A stretch of DNA of 18,885 bases, taken from contig JAEZVS010000045.1 in the NCBI GenBank assembly GCA_023443145.1, forward strand, positions 1 to 18,885, given 5' to 3'. A model generated the notes under the pieces. It saw nothing but the letters and a program-made list of their open reading frames with translations, was not told the DNA's origin and did not search any database. Below, one piece after another: positions 1-6,945 of this stretch. A program made the position numbers and the translations under genes. Position 1 is the first letter of the stretch, and every line of letters starts with the position of its first letter. The stretch comes from Bacillota bacterium (GTDB taxonomy: Bacteria > Bacillota > Peptococcia > Peptococcales > Peptococcaceae).

Positions 1-1584
1 CTCAAAATCCACGCCGGGATAAGCTTTCTGGAGCATATCAACCGCTTCCATGGCCTCAGATTCGACAACGTCTTGACCGTAGTAGAGCGTGACCAACTCC
101 TGTTCCTGAGCGACCATCGACTCCACAAGCAAGATCACTGCTTCAGAAATGGTTGACACACTGGCCACAATTTTTCCATCTTGAATGGCCATAAATGCAC
201 CTTCTGAAATATCAATGCCGTCAATATTGGTATCACGTACCGCATTGGTTATTTCTCCGCTCACCACTTCAGCCATGGCGTCTGTCATTTCCGAGCAAAT
301 CTCTTCAAATTCCGCATCAGGAGAAAAGGCCATTAAGGCTTGAATTCCTTGAGGAATGGTGCGGCTGGGAATCACTTGAATCAATATGTCGTCACAAAGC
401 TGCGCAGCTTGCTCGGCTGCCATGATAATATTTTTATTATTCGGCAGTAAAATAACCTTTTTTGCTCCCGATTGATTTATGCAATCGACAAAATCTTGCG
501 TGCTGGGATTCATGGTTTGACCGCCATAAATCACATCTGTGGCACCAAGACCTTTAAATATATCTACAAATCCCTCACCATTGGACACGGTGACAATGGC
601 CCATTCTTTTTCCTCAAGAGCGCCTTGGGACTGAAGCTCGCGATTCTGTTCACGCATATTATTGATTTTAATATCATTCAGTTCCCCATATTGAGATACA
701 AAACCCAATACAGAGCCCAAATCGTTGGTGTGAATATGTACCTTCACCACATCACCGGCGCCCACCACCAACATACAGTCGCCACAACGAGACAAATGTT
801 CTTTCACATCAGAAATAACCAAGTCAATATCATGCCCTTTGGCATAGATCAAAAACTCGGTACAATAAGGGTACACAATGGCTTCAGGATCTGAAAAGAA
901 ATGATCAAATTGATCGTTCAAATCATCGGAGGGCGGTGTTTCTTCATGTAAGGCACCGACAGGCTTACCGCTTAAAGCTGCCAAAAAACCTTCCATGATA
1001 AAAAGATAACCTTGGGCACCAGCATCCACCACACCTGCTTGCTTTAAAACAGGAAGAAGATCCGGTGTGCGATTTAAACTCTCATACCCCGCACGAATAT
1101 AGAGCGACAACATTTCTTCCGGGCTCAAATGTTTTGGCGCCGTTGAAAGCGCTTCCCCTGCTTCTCGTACAATCGTGAGTACGGTCCCTTCCATAGGCGT
1201 GGCGACCGCTTTATATGCTGCATCCGCCCCCGCCGCAAAGGCTCTTTTCAAATCATCTGAATCAATGACTTTTTTATCCGAAAGAGCACCGGCAAAACCC
1301 GATAATATTTGTGATAATATGACACCGGAATTGCCGCGGGCGCCCATAAGTGCGCCATATGCCGCTTGTTGCGTCAGCTCGGATACATCATCGCTTTTGG
1401 CGCGCTCCAACACAAATTTAGCGGAGGAACGCATCGTCATAGCCATATTTGTTCCTGTATCTCCGTCAGGGACAGGAAAGACATTTAGACGATCCACTTC
1501 CGCACGCTTCTGCTCCAACCAGTTGGCGCCGGACAATACCATTTCTTTATATATAGATCCATTTATTTTTTCATTGATTGACAT
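1..1584 (-). CDS. fakA: Fatty-acid kinase FakA / DAK2-domain protein YloV (3' end missing)
   Basis: This is the ATP-binding kinase subunit that phosphorylates fatty acids presented by a FakB (DegV-family) protein, feeding exogenous fatty acids into phospholipid synthesis. The frame is open for 528 codons from the ATG and runs off the left edge; the family is about 550 residues, so only the last 15-25 are missing. The N-terminal DhaL/DAK2 domain (about residues 1-200) has the metal-binding motif PVPDGDTGTNM with D40 and D42, followed by GARGNSGVILSQ (81-92). The middle domain has C241 (YCTEF) and H283/H285 (VHIHT), the positions known to bind zinc in this family. The C-terminal part continues to the edge. 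The start is fixed by GGGAGG seven bases upstream. It has its own promoter and follows a terminator, so it is not cotranscribed with the acetyltransferase upstream. The usual upstream partner, an Asp23-family gene, is absent. Confidence 0.93.
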   Translation of the reverse strand, partial: MSINEKINGSIYKEMVLSGANWLEQKRAEVDRLNVFPVPDGDTGTNMAMTMRSSAKFVLERAKSDDVSELTQQAAYGALMGARGNSGVILSQILSGFAGALSDKKVIDSDDLKRAFAAGADAAYKAVATPMEGTVLTIVREAGEALSTAPKHLSPEEMLSLYIRAGYESLNRTPDLLPVLKQAGVVDAGAQGYLFIMEGFLAALSGKPVGALHEETPPSDDLNDQFDHFFSDPEAIVYPYCTEFLIYAKGHDIDLVISDVKEHLSRCGDCMLVVGAGDVVKVHIHTNDLGSVLGFVSQYGELNDIKINNMREQNRELQSQGALEEKEWAIVTVSNGEGFVDIFKGLGATDVIYGGQTMNPSTQDFVDCINQSGAKKVILLPNNKNIIMAAEQAAQLCDDILIQVIPSRTIPQGIQALMAFSPDAEFEEICSEMTDAMAEVVSGEITNAVRDTNIDGIDISEGAFMAIQDGKIVASVSTISEAVILLVESMVAQEQELVTLYYGQDVVESEAMEAVDMLQKAYPGVDFE

Positions 1585-1651
1585 GCAGTGCCTCCCAATT
1601 TATATACATCAGCCACAGGGCCTGATGCCAATTGACAAATGGTTATGCATC

Positions 1652-1681
1652 ACTATACCACAAAAAAAAGCGGTTTGTCTA
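1652..1681 (-). promoter_or_regulatory. Sigma-A promoter of fakA
   Basis: Read on the minus strand, TAGACA (1676-1681) is followed after 18 bases by TATAGT (1652-1657). It lies about 70 bases upstream of the fakA ATG and just beyond the terminator of the preceding gene. Confidence 0.6.
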
Positions 1682-1710
1682 CATAAGACGGGCTTCGGAT
1701 TTCTACGACA

Positions 1711-1738
1711 ACAAAAAAGCCACGATGATCACGCGGCT
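1711..1738 (-). terminator. Intrinsic terminator after the Eis-like acetyltransferase
   Basis: On the minus strand AGCCGCG and CGTGGCT form a 7-bp stem (one G-U pair) around a TGATCAT loop, followed by a run of six T. The stem begins inside the stop codon of the acetyltransferase gene, so termination is immediate. Confidence 0.7.
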
Positions 1739-2928
1739 TAAAAATATTCGTTAAAATAGGTTTTTCGACCGGCAAATAGTGAAATAAAAGTACGTGTCAT
1801 ATGTTCATCCACGCATTCAATACCCATATCCTCCAAAAGATCCATAACAGGTTTTTCGGAAAACACCATCTCGTTTAAAAGTGGTATGTGAACCGTTAAG
1901 TCGGCATTGATTGTTCGTTCGGCTCCATCCTCAATAAGAATGGTGGTGGAATCTTTAAGCCAGCGGTAATATTTTTTTTGGTTGTCATCGTCTATGACAG
2001 CAAAAAAAATGTCATCCGGAGGCAGATGATCAGCAAAAAAGCCCAGTTGTGTAGGCTCCTGCAGACGAATCATTAAAAATGGATATAGTGCCACCTGGGC
2101 TTTGTCGCGTCCGCGAAACCGCACCAAGGTTTCATGAAGCGGGGCTGACCAACTTAGTTTTTGTATTTGGGAGCGATGCGCGTAAATATAGTAGTATAGC
2201 GCTTTTTGCGCATCCAGACTGTCGTATGCCATCTCTCGTATCTGTAAGGTTTCACCGGCCAGTCGATAAAGCGCATAGCCTCCGTCGCGGCCATCACTAT
2301 GCTGATAGATGGCCATGATGCCATCTTCCAGCGACAGGTCATCAAGAATGCTTCGCCAACGCCTGACGTCGCGTTGGGGATACCAAGAAAAATACCGATT
2401 TTGATAAACCTCATAGAGACGGTTTAATCGGTCTACCGTATCCTTCTGATGATTGGACTTTTCTCGAAAAATCTGTCCATCTCCGCGCTGAGAAAGCGGC
2501 TTGAGTTCATGAATGTCCAATGTGAGATGACCGTGCCAGTCAAAGAACACAAATCCCATCGGTGAATAAAAGCCGGCTTCAAAGGGCATAAGCAGTAGCA
2601 CCCCTTCACCGCTTTCCTTACAAATCCAATCCATTAAGGCAGAGACGACACCGCTGCCTCGATACTCCGGAAGGCAATTCACCCCTACTATATATACCGC
2701 CGGTTGTTGCAGCCCGTTTCGCACAAGTATCTGACGAATGAGCTGAGCCGAGCCCACCACATGGTTATGGGAATCAATGGCCACAATGGTTTCTGAAAGA
2801 GCGATGTATTCTTTAAAATACCAGCGAACAAAGGCCTCTCCGTCTTGATGAAAACACAAACGCCACAACTCTTCCAAGCTAGGCAAGTCCTTTTGTTGAG
2901 CAGCTCTAATCCGCCAATCTGTTTTCAT
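1738..2928 (-). CDS. Eis-like GNAT N-acetyltransferase with SCP2-type C-terminal domain
   Basis: A 396-residue protein of the Eis family: tandem GNAT folds plus a sterol-carrier-like C-terminal domain that uses acetyl-CoA to acetylate amines, in some members aminoglycosides. The acetyl-CoA motif is visible as PEYRGSGVVSALM (residues 87-99). Y121 in GFYSPMGF sits where Mycobacterium Eis has its general-acid tyrosine (Y126). The protein ends in NEYF; Eis also ends in phenylalanine and uses the terminal carboxylate as general base, so both catalytic features seem kept. The ATG overlaps the end of the upstream DUF2156 gene by 23 bases, implying translational coupling, and a terminator follows at once. 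The real substrate is unknown; resistance is possible but unproven. Confidence 0.82.
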   Translation of the reverse strand: MKTDWRIRAAQQKDLPSLEELWRLCFHQDGEAFVRWYFKEYIALSETIVAIDSHNHVVGSAQLIRQILVRNGLQQPAVYIVGVNCLPEYRGSGVVSALMDWICKESGEGVLLLMPFEAGFYSPMGFVFFDWHGHLTLDIHELKPLSQRGDGQIFREKSNHQKDTVDRLNRLYEVYQNRYFSWYPQRDVRRWRSILDDLSLEDGIMAIYQHSDGRDGGYALYRLAGETLQIREMAYDSLDAQKALYYYIYAHRSQIQKLSWSAPLHETLVRFRGRDKAQVALYPFLMIRLQEPTQLGFFADHLPPDDIFFAVIDDDNQKKYYRWLKDSTTILIEDGAERTINADLTVHIPLLNEMVFSEKPVMDLLEDMGIECVDEHMTRTFISLFAGRKTYFNEYF

Positions 2929-3838
2929 GTGATCTCACATCCGCTCTATATTTTGTTAATATGTACTCTGGATAATAAGACATTTTTGCTTGACGCAATC
3001 CTTCTAATCCCATATCTTCCTCACGATTGACATAAGTCATATCAGGCCAATAATGGTTCAGATAATCTTGATTAATAACAGGATAAAGACCACGATATTG
3101 CGAAAACGCTTTTTCTGCATGAATGACCACTGTTTCTTCATTAACCCGCTCACCAAATGTAAGGGCCACTACCTGTCCATCAATTTTAATGATGCCGCCA
3201 ACAAAGTCCAGCTGATCCATATGCGTCAATGCATCATAAATGGCTTCACGCTCACAAAGAAGGCCATCATCCAACGTGCCTTCTTGATTATGCTGACCAT
3301 ACCATCTTTCCAGAAAATCCAAACAAGCATCAACATTTTCCGTAGATAAAGGAACGAAGTCGTAATTGGGATAATCTTTTTTAAAAGCGTTGATATGGTT
3401 TCGCTTTTTGCTATATTTTCGCCCTTTGAGACAACGCAGATTTTCTGCACTGTAAATATAATCGCCAATATCTCTGTCTTCAGTGAATGTGAAATATTGA
3501 GGCAGCAACCTTTCCATTCGTTCCTTTTCTCTTTCCGTAATGCCTCGAATAATAAAAGGTTTGCCTTCTTTTTTATACCATTCAGCCATTTCTAAAAGCG
3601 CTGCTTTGTATTTCTCATCATCCTCGTGATAACCATAAGGTGGTAATATCCACGTGCTTTCAAAGGCATTGGGTTCGATGATGAGATGGCCCTCTACCGT
3701 CATCCATCGCACAGCATAGCAACGTCGCCACATATATAAATTCGTAAAAGTGCACTCAGAATTTTGATTCTGAGTATTTATAAAAAACATATTTAAAATA
3801 TCACGATCCGATAGCTCAATTTGCTTAAAGCCGATCAT
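2906..3838 (-). CDS. DUF2156 protein (phosphatidylglycerol lysyltransferase C-terminal-like domain)
   Basis: A 310-residue protein. An upstream in-frame ATG would add 26 residues, but the ATG at 3838 has AGAGG eight bases before it and gives the usual family N-terminus (MIGFKQIELSDRD), so I chose it. The region SECTFTNLYMWRR (about residues 27-39) and the late segment VNREEDMGLEGLRQAKMSYYP are typical of DUF2156 proteins, which have two GNAT-like halves related to the catalytic part of MprF/FmhB aminoacyl transferases. No membrane segments are seen, so it is not a full MprF. It overlaps the Eis-like acetyltransferase gene by 23 bases. This pairing suggests both modify the same or related amino-group substrates, but that is inference. 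Confidence 0.78.
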   Translation of the reverse strand: MIGFKQIELSDRDILNMFFINTQNQNSECTFTNLYMWRRCYAVRWMTVEGHLIIEPNAFESTWILPPYGYHEDDEKYKAALLEMAEWYKKEGKPFIIRGITEREKERMERLLPQYFTFTEDRDIGDYIYSAENLRCLKGRKYSKKRNHINAFKKDYPNYDFVPLSTENVDACLDFLERWYGQHNQEGTLDDGLLCEREAIYDALTHMDQLDFVGGIIKIDGQVVALTFGERVNEETVVIHAEKAFSQYRGLYPVINQDYLNHYWPDMTYVNREEDMGLEGLRQAKMSYYPEYILTKYRADVRSHENRLAD

Positions 3839-3941
3839 GTTACGCCTCTTTTCTCCTGACTCAAAATATACCAAGCAAGGTTCATATCCCCTAATCCACC
3901 ATTGTATAAACATCATCCCTTGGCTTTTTTTGCAGCCTTTT

Positions 3942-3987
3942 AATAAAAACCTAAAAATAATGGCCTGTTTCCCTTTGGAAACAGGCC
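3942..3987 (-). terminator. Terminator of the tRNA-Val gene
   Basis: A perfect 11-bp stem (GGCCTGTTTCC, 3962-3972, with GGAAACAGGCC, 3977-3987) with a 4-base loop. On the minus strand it is followed by ATTATTTTTAGGTTTTTATT. It begins six bases after the tRNA. Confidence 0.85.
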
Positions 3988-3993
3988 ACTATC

Positions 3994-4067
3994 TGGGCGG
4001 TAATGGACTCGAACCATCGACCCCCTGCATGTCAAGCAGATACTCTAACCAACTGAGCTAACCGCCC
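3994..4067 (-). tRNA. tRNA-Val (anticodon GAC)
   Basis: All arms fold on the minus strand. The acceptor stem GGGCGGT pairs perfectly with ACCGCCC and is followed by discriminator A. The D stem is GCTC/GAGT, the anticodon stem TCTGC/GCAGG with loop TTGACAT, and the T arm has loop TTCGAGT. The anticodon GAC reads valine codons GUC and GUU. The 3' CCA is not encoded, so it must be added by CCA transferase. The gene stands alone with its own promoter and terminator. Confidence 0.95.
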
Positions 4068-4086
4068 CAATCAACCAGCGAAATTA

Positions 4087-4114
4087 ATTTTACCAGATTC
4101 CACTTAAAAGTCAA
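4087..4114 (-). promoter_or_regulatory. Promoter of tRNA-Val
   Basis: On the minus strand TTGACT (4109-4114) is followed after 16 bases by TAAAAT (4087-4092), about 20 bases before the tRNA 5' end. The spacing to the mature 5' end suits direct transcription of the tRNA. Confidence 0.7.
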
Positions 4115-4173
4115 GGCCTTAATGGGCATTTTATTAATTCAACTATTTTTCACCGGTTGCATTCATGAAGTCA

Positions 4174-4539
4174 TCAAATAGCAGCAACAGCTTCAATTTC
4201 CAGCACGGCATCTTTGGGAAGACGGGCGACTTCTACCAAAGCACGGGCCGGCTTGTGGTCGGCAAAAAATGCTTGGTAAGCTCCGTTGATGGCATCAAAG
4301 TCTTCAATATCACGCACGAATACACCAACGCGCACAACAGCGTTTCGATCGGCGCCTGCAGCGCGCAAAATGGCTTCCATATTCTGAAGGGCCACCGTGG
4401 TCGCTTGAGCAGGATCTTCAATCAACTGACCGTCTGACAAAGGCAACTGTCCGGATACGAAGATAAAATTCCCGCTTTTAACAGCTTGTGAATAAGGGCC
4501 GATGGCTTGCGGTGCATCAGGGGTTTGAATCATTTTCAT
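4174..4539 (-). CDS. ridA: RidA family 2-iminobutanoate/2-iminopropanoate deaminase
   Basis: A 121-residue cytosolic RidA/YjgF/UK114 protein, a trimer that hydrolyses reactive enamine/imine products released by pyridoxal-phosphate enzymes such as threonine dehydratase. The family signature is clear: GPYSQAV near the N-terminus, FVSGQLP, and the C-terminal PARALVEVARLPKDAVLEIEA. R99 corresponds to the substrate-carboxylate-binding R105 of E. coli RidA and E114 to its E120. A GGAGG seven bases upstream supports the ATG at 4539. It follows the threonine-aldolase-like gene by 69 bases in the same direction with no terminator between, so the two are probably cotranscribed, which fits RidA's role next to a PLP enzyme. 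Confidence 0.93.
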   Translation of the reverse strand: MKMIQTPDAPQAIGPYSQAVKSGNFIFVSGQLPLSDGQLIEDPAQATTVALQNMEAILRAAGADRNAVVRVGVFVRDIEDFDAINGAYQAFFADHKPARALVEVARLPKDAVLEIEAVAAI

Positions 4540-4608
4540 GGGTTATCCTCCATTTGTATTTTTATTTGTGAATAGGTGGTTCTTTACAAAACACGGTAAA
4601 CGCCAAAC

Positions 4609-5634
4609 TTACAAAAGATCCGCCAGTTTCGTGATGTCTTCTATCGTCGTGGCCCAACTGGTCACAAAACGAAGCACACTGTGGGATTCATCCCAAGGCA
4701 TCCACAATGAAAACGCCACATGACGTTTAAGGGCATCAATTTTTTCATTAGAGACAATCACAAAAATTTGATTGGTTGGAGACTGAATAAAAAACCGATA
4801 TCCTTTTTCAGAAAAAACACGGCGCAGGTCATCTGCCAGACGAATGGCGTGCCGACTGATTTCCATATAATGGTCATCGGTCATCAAGGCGTCAAACTGA
4901 ACACCCAATAAGCGGCCTTTCGCCAATAGTGCGCCTCTTTGCTTGATCAAACTCACCATCTGGCGCGGGGCATTCCTTTTTGGAAAAACCACCGCCTCTC
5001 CGAATAGGGCGCCAACTTTTGTACCGCCAATATAAAATACATCGGTCAAACGGGATATATCTCTCATGGCGAGATCGGCTTCTGATGCAGCGAGACCATA
5101 ACCCAATCGGGCGCCGTCCATAAAAAGATAGAGCTTGTATTGATCACAAACATCACGCAAAGCTTCCAGCTCGGCTTTTGTATAAAGCGTACCGAACTCA
5201 CTGGGATGAGAAATATAGACCATCGCCGGCGTCACCATATGCGCTGCTGTTTCATCTTCCCAGAAATGTTTGAGATATATTGCTACATCTTCAGCAAACA
5301 GTTTGCCTTCGCGTCCGGGAAGTGTGATCACTTTATGCCCGCTGACTTCAATAGCGCCTGCTTCATGAACGGCAATGTGTCCGGAATCGACAGCAATGAC
5401 CCCTTCGCAAGGAGACAACAATGAAGCGATCACCACCTGATTTGTCTGCGTTCCGCCCACCAGAAAAAACACATCGGCTTGCGGTGCCTGCGAGAAACTG
5501 CGGATTTTATCTTTGGCCCGCTCACTTATCTCATCCTCACCATAACCCGCACAAGGCACCATATTCGTTTCCGCTATGGCCGACAGGACCTTTTCCGTTG
5601 CTCCGTGAAGATAGTCGTTTTGAAAGTGAAGCAT
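4609..5634 (-). CDS. Low-specificity L-threonine aldolase / beta-eliminating lyase family (PLP)
   Basis: A 341-residue fold-type I PLP enzyme. Threonine aldolases cleave threonine or allo-threonine to glycine and acetaldehyde. Visible features: FFLVGGTQTNQVV (56-68) in the cofactor phosphate-binding region, AVDSGHIAVHEAGA (81-94) with the histidine that stacks on PLP, LFMDGARLG (170-178) with D173 and R176, and the Schiff-base lysine K206 in YIGGTKVGA. The frame is open 77 codons further upstream, but that part covers the promoter and has no family similarity; the ATG at 5634 gives the normal start (LHFQNDYLHGATEKV) behind an AAGGGTGG element. A promoter lies about 25 bases upstream, and ridA follows. 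This branch is somewhat divergent from E. coli LtaE, so another beta-hydroxy amino acid could be the substrate. Confidence 0.85.
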   Translation of the reverse strand: MLHFQNDYLHGATEKVLSAIAETNMVPCAGYGEDEISERAKDKIRSFSQAPQADVFFLVGGTQTNQVVIASLLSPCEGVIAVDSGHIAVHEAGAIEVSGHKVITLPGREGKLFAEDVAIYLKHFWEDETAAHMVTPAMVYISHPSEFGTLYTKAELEALRDVCDQYKLYLFMDGARLGYGLAASEADLAMRDISRLTDVFYIGGTKVGALFGEAVVFPKRNAPRQMVSLIKQRGALLAKGRLLGVQFDALMTDDHYMEISRHAIRLADDLRRVFSEKGYRFFIQSPTNQIFVIVSNEKIDALKRHVAFSLWMPWDESHSVLRFVTSWATTIEDITKLADLL

Positions 5635-5658
5635 ATACACCACCCTTTCTTTTGACCA

Positions 5659-5688
5659 ATTATAGGCACTGACGACCTTCCTTGTCAA
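5659..5688 (-). promoter_or_regulatory. Promoter of the threonine aldolase-ridA unit
   Basis: On the minus strand TTGACA (5683-5688) is followed after 18 bases by TATAAT (5659-5664); both hexamers are perfect. It is back-to-back with the equally strong que promoter. Confidence 0.75.
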
Positions 5689-5697
5689 TAATCCCGG

Positions 5698-5726
5698 TTG
5701 ACAAGCCGACGCATTCTTCATATAAT
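5698..5726 (+). promoter_or_regulatory. Consensus sigma-A promoter of the queuosine operon
   Basis: TTGACA (5698-5703), 17 bases, TATAAT (5721-5726): a perfect match in both hexamers and spacing. Transcription should start near 5733, leaving a leader of about 130 bases before queD. Such a strong promoter fits control exerted mainly in the leader. Confidence 0.85.
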
Positions 5727-5743
5727 AAGCGCAGCTTACATGC

Positions 5744-5788
5744 TCGACAGTTCGTTTGTACCATCCTGTCGTAAAATAAAACCAGGAC
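5744..5788 (+). promoter_or_regulatory. Candidate preQ1-I riboswitch aptamer
   Basis: The leader starts with a 6-bp stem CGACAG/CTGTCG (5745-5750 with 5766-5771) around a 15-base loop that starts TTCG and ends ACCATC. The stem is followed by an A-rich tail (TAAAATAAAA) and CCAGGA. Stem, C-rich loop end, A-rich third loop and short 3' purine segment are the layout of preQ1 class I aptamers, which form an H-type pseudoknot. Loop bases GTTT (5755-5758) could pair with AAAC (5779-5782) as the second helix, but I am not sure this is the right register. The location, directly before a preQ1 biosynthesis operon and a terminator, supports the call. Confidence 0.62.
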
Positions 5789-5821
5789 TGTATTTTATTT
5801 TTCATTTTGAAGAATGCGTAC

Positions 5822-5853
5822 GCCCGTCGGTACCCCGACGGGCATTTCTTTTT
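5822..5853 (+). terminator. Leader terminator (attenuator) upstream of queD
   Basis: A perfect 9-bp GC-rich stem (GCCCGTCGG, 5822-5830, with CCGACGGGC, 5835-5843) and 4-base loop, followed by ATTTCTTTTT. It lies between the promoter and the queD ribosome binding site (GGAGG, 5854-5858) with no gene before it, so it must act as a regulated attenuator. Confidence 0.85.
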
Positions 5854-5863
5854 GGAGGGACCC

Positions 5864-6283
5864 ATGTATTATCTGACCACCGAAGATCATTTTGATGCGG
5901 CCCATTTTTTAAAAAACTACGATGGACCTTGTCAAAACATTCATGGCCATCGCTGGCGTGTGGTTGTTCACATCCAATCAAAAGATCTGTCAACAGATCC
6001 CCAAACAGAAGGTATGGTGGCCGATTTCAGCGATGTGAAACGAATGTTGTCTGCCCACTGCGCCCAATTGGACCACAGCTTTATTTTTGAATCCGGTTCT
6101 CTACGTCCGGCGACCGAATCCGCCTTGCGCGCCGAAGGATTTCGCTTGGTTACAGTGCCCTTTCGTCCCACCGCCGAACATTTTGCCCGCTATTTTTATG
6201 AGCGTCTACAAGCAGACGGCCTTTCCGTAAGCCGGGTAGAGGTATATGAAACGCCTAAAAACCTTGCCAGCTACGAGGCATAA
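5864..6283 (+). CDS. queD: 6-carboxy-5,6,7,8-tetrahydropterin synthase QueD
   Basis: A 139-residue member of the PTPS/QueD family, converting 7,8-dihydroneopterin triphosphate to 6-carboxytetrahydropterin, the second step toward queuosine. The zinc ligands are H14 (DAAHFL) and H27/H29 (IHGHRW). The catalytic residues are C23 (PCQNIHGH) and D70/H71 (LDHSF), and E129 lies in the substrate-binding VEVYETP. The ATG at 5864 follows GGAGG by five bases. An in-frame upstream ATG at 5807 would put the terminator hairpin in the coding region and is rejected. First gene of the operon; two bases separate it from queE. Confidence 0.95.
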   Translation: MYYLTTEDHFDAAHFLKNYDGPCQNIHGHRWRVVVHIQSKDLSTDPQTEGMVADFSDVKRMLSAHCAQLDHSFIFESGSLRPATESALRAEGFRLVTVPFRPTAEHFARYFYERLQADGLSVSRVEVYETPKNLASYEA

Positions 6284-6285
6284 TC

Positions 6286-6942
6286 ATGAACGTTGCTGAA
6301 ATTTTTCAAAGCATTAATGGCGAAGGACCGAAAGCCGGAGAATTGGCGCTCTTTGTACGCTTTACAGGGTGTAATTTACACTGTACTTACTGTGACACGG
6401 ATTGGGCCATCTCTTTTGACGCCGCAGCAAAATCGATGCGTCCCACAGATATTGCTGAAATCGTTGCTCAAAGCGGTATGAAAAATGTCACCCTTACCGG
6501 CGGCGAACCTCTTTTGCAAAAAGACATGCCCCGACTATTAGCTTTACTGCATCAATTGCCCAAGTTACGGGTGGAGGTTGAAACCAACGGTTCAGTTGAT
6601 TTAGCGCCTTTCTGCAATACTGATCGACCTTTTTTCACTATGGATTATAAACTACCCGGTAGCGGTTTTGAAGGTGCCATGCGTGTGTCTAATTTTTCCC
6701 TTCTGAACCGGGAGGATTGTGTGAAATTCGTCTGCAGCAGTGAATTCGATGTACTGCGCGCCTTTGACCTTATCCACCTCTATCATTTATCGGAGCGTAC
6801 GCAAGTTCATCTGAGTCCCGTATTCGGGCAACTCTGTCCGGACCGCATGGTGGCCTTGATGCAGTCACACCGCATGACGGATGTACGCCTACAACTGCAA
6901 ATGCACAAATTAATTTGGGATCCCAATATGCGAGGAGTTTAA
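6286..6942 (+). CDS. queE: 7-carboxy-7-deazaguanine synthase QueE (radical SAM)
   Basis: A 218-residue radical SAM enzyme that contracts the ring of 6-carboxytetrahydropterin to 7-carboxy-7-deazaguanine, using S-adenosylmethionine, Mg2+ and a 4Fe-4S cluster. The cluster motif is CNLHCTYCD (C29, C33, C36; CX3CX2C), and the SAM-binding TGGEPLLQ is at 71-78. The N-terminus IFQSINGEGPKAGE is the usual substrate-binding start of QueE. Length is close to the E. coli enzyme (223). The ATG is two bases after the queD stop; GAGG inside the end of queD serves as its ribosome binding site. Confidence 0.95.
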   Translation: MNVAEIFQSINGEGPKAGELALFVRFTGCNLHCTYCDTDWAISFDAAAKSMRPTDIAEIVAQSGMKNVTLTGGEPLLQKDMPRLLALLHQLPKLRVEVETNGSVDLAPFCNTDRPFFTMDYKLPGSGFEGAMRVSNFSLLNREDCVKFVCSSEFDVLRAFDLIHLYHLSERTQVHLSPVFGQLCPDRMVALMQSHRMTDVRLQLQMHKLIWDPNMRGV

Positions 6943-6945
6943 TTT

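Noticed and set aside
195-894. Two rightward open frames of 76 and 140 codons
   Set aside because: They are antisense to fakA, which has clear family motifs over the same bases; neither shows a ribosome binding site or recognisable protein.
1175-1741. A 188-codon rightward frame
   Set aside because: It runs antisense through the fakA start, its promoter and the acetyltransferase terminator, which a real gene would be unlikely to do.
5807-5863. Earlier ATG for queD
   Set aside because: It would translate the terminator hairpin and ignore the GGAGG located right before the ATG at 5864.
5635-5865. N-terminal extension of the threonine aldolase frame
   Set aside because: It would cover both divergent promoters and the riboswitch region, and the extra 77 residues have no family similarity.
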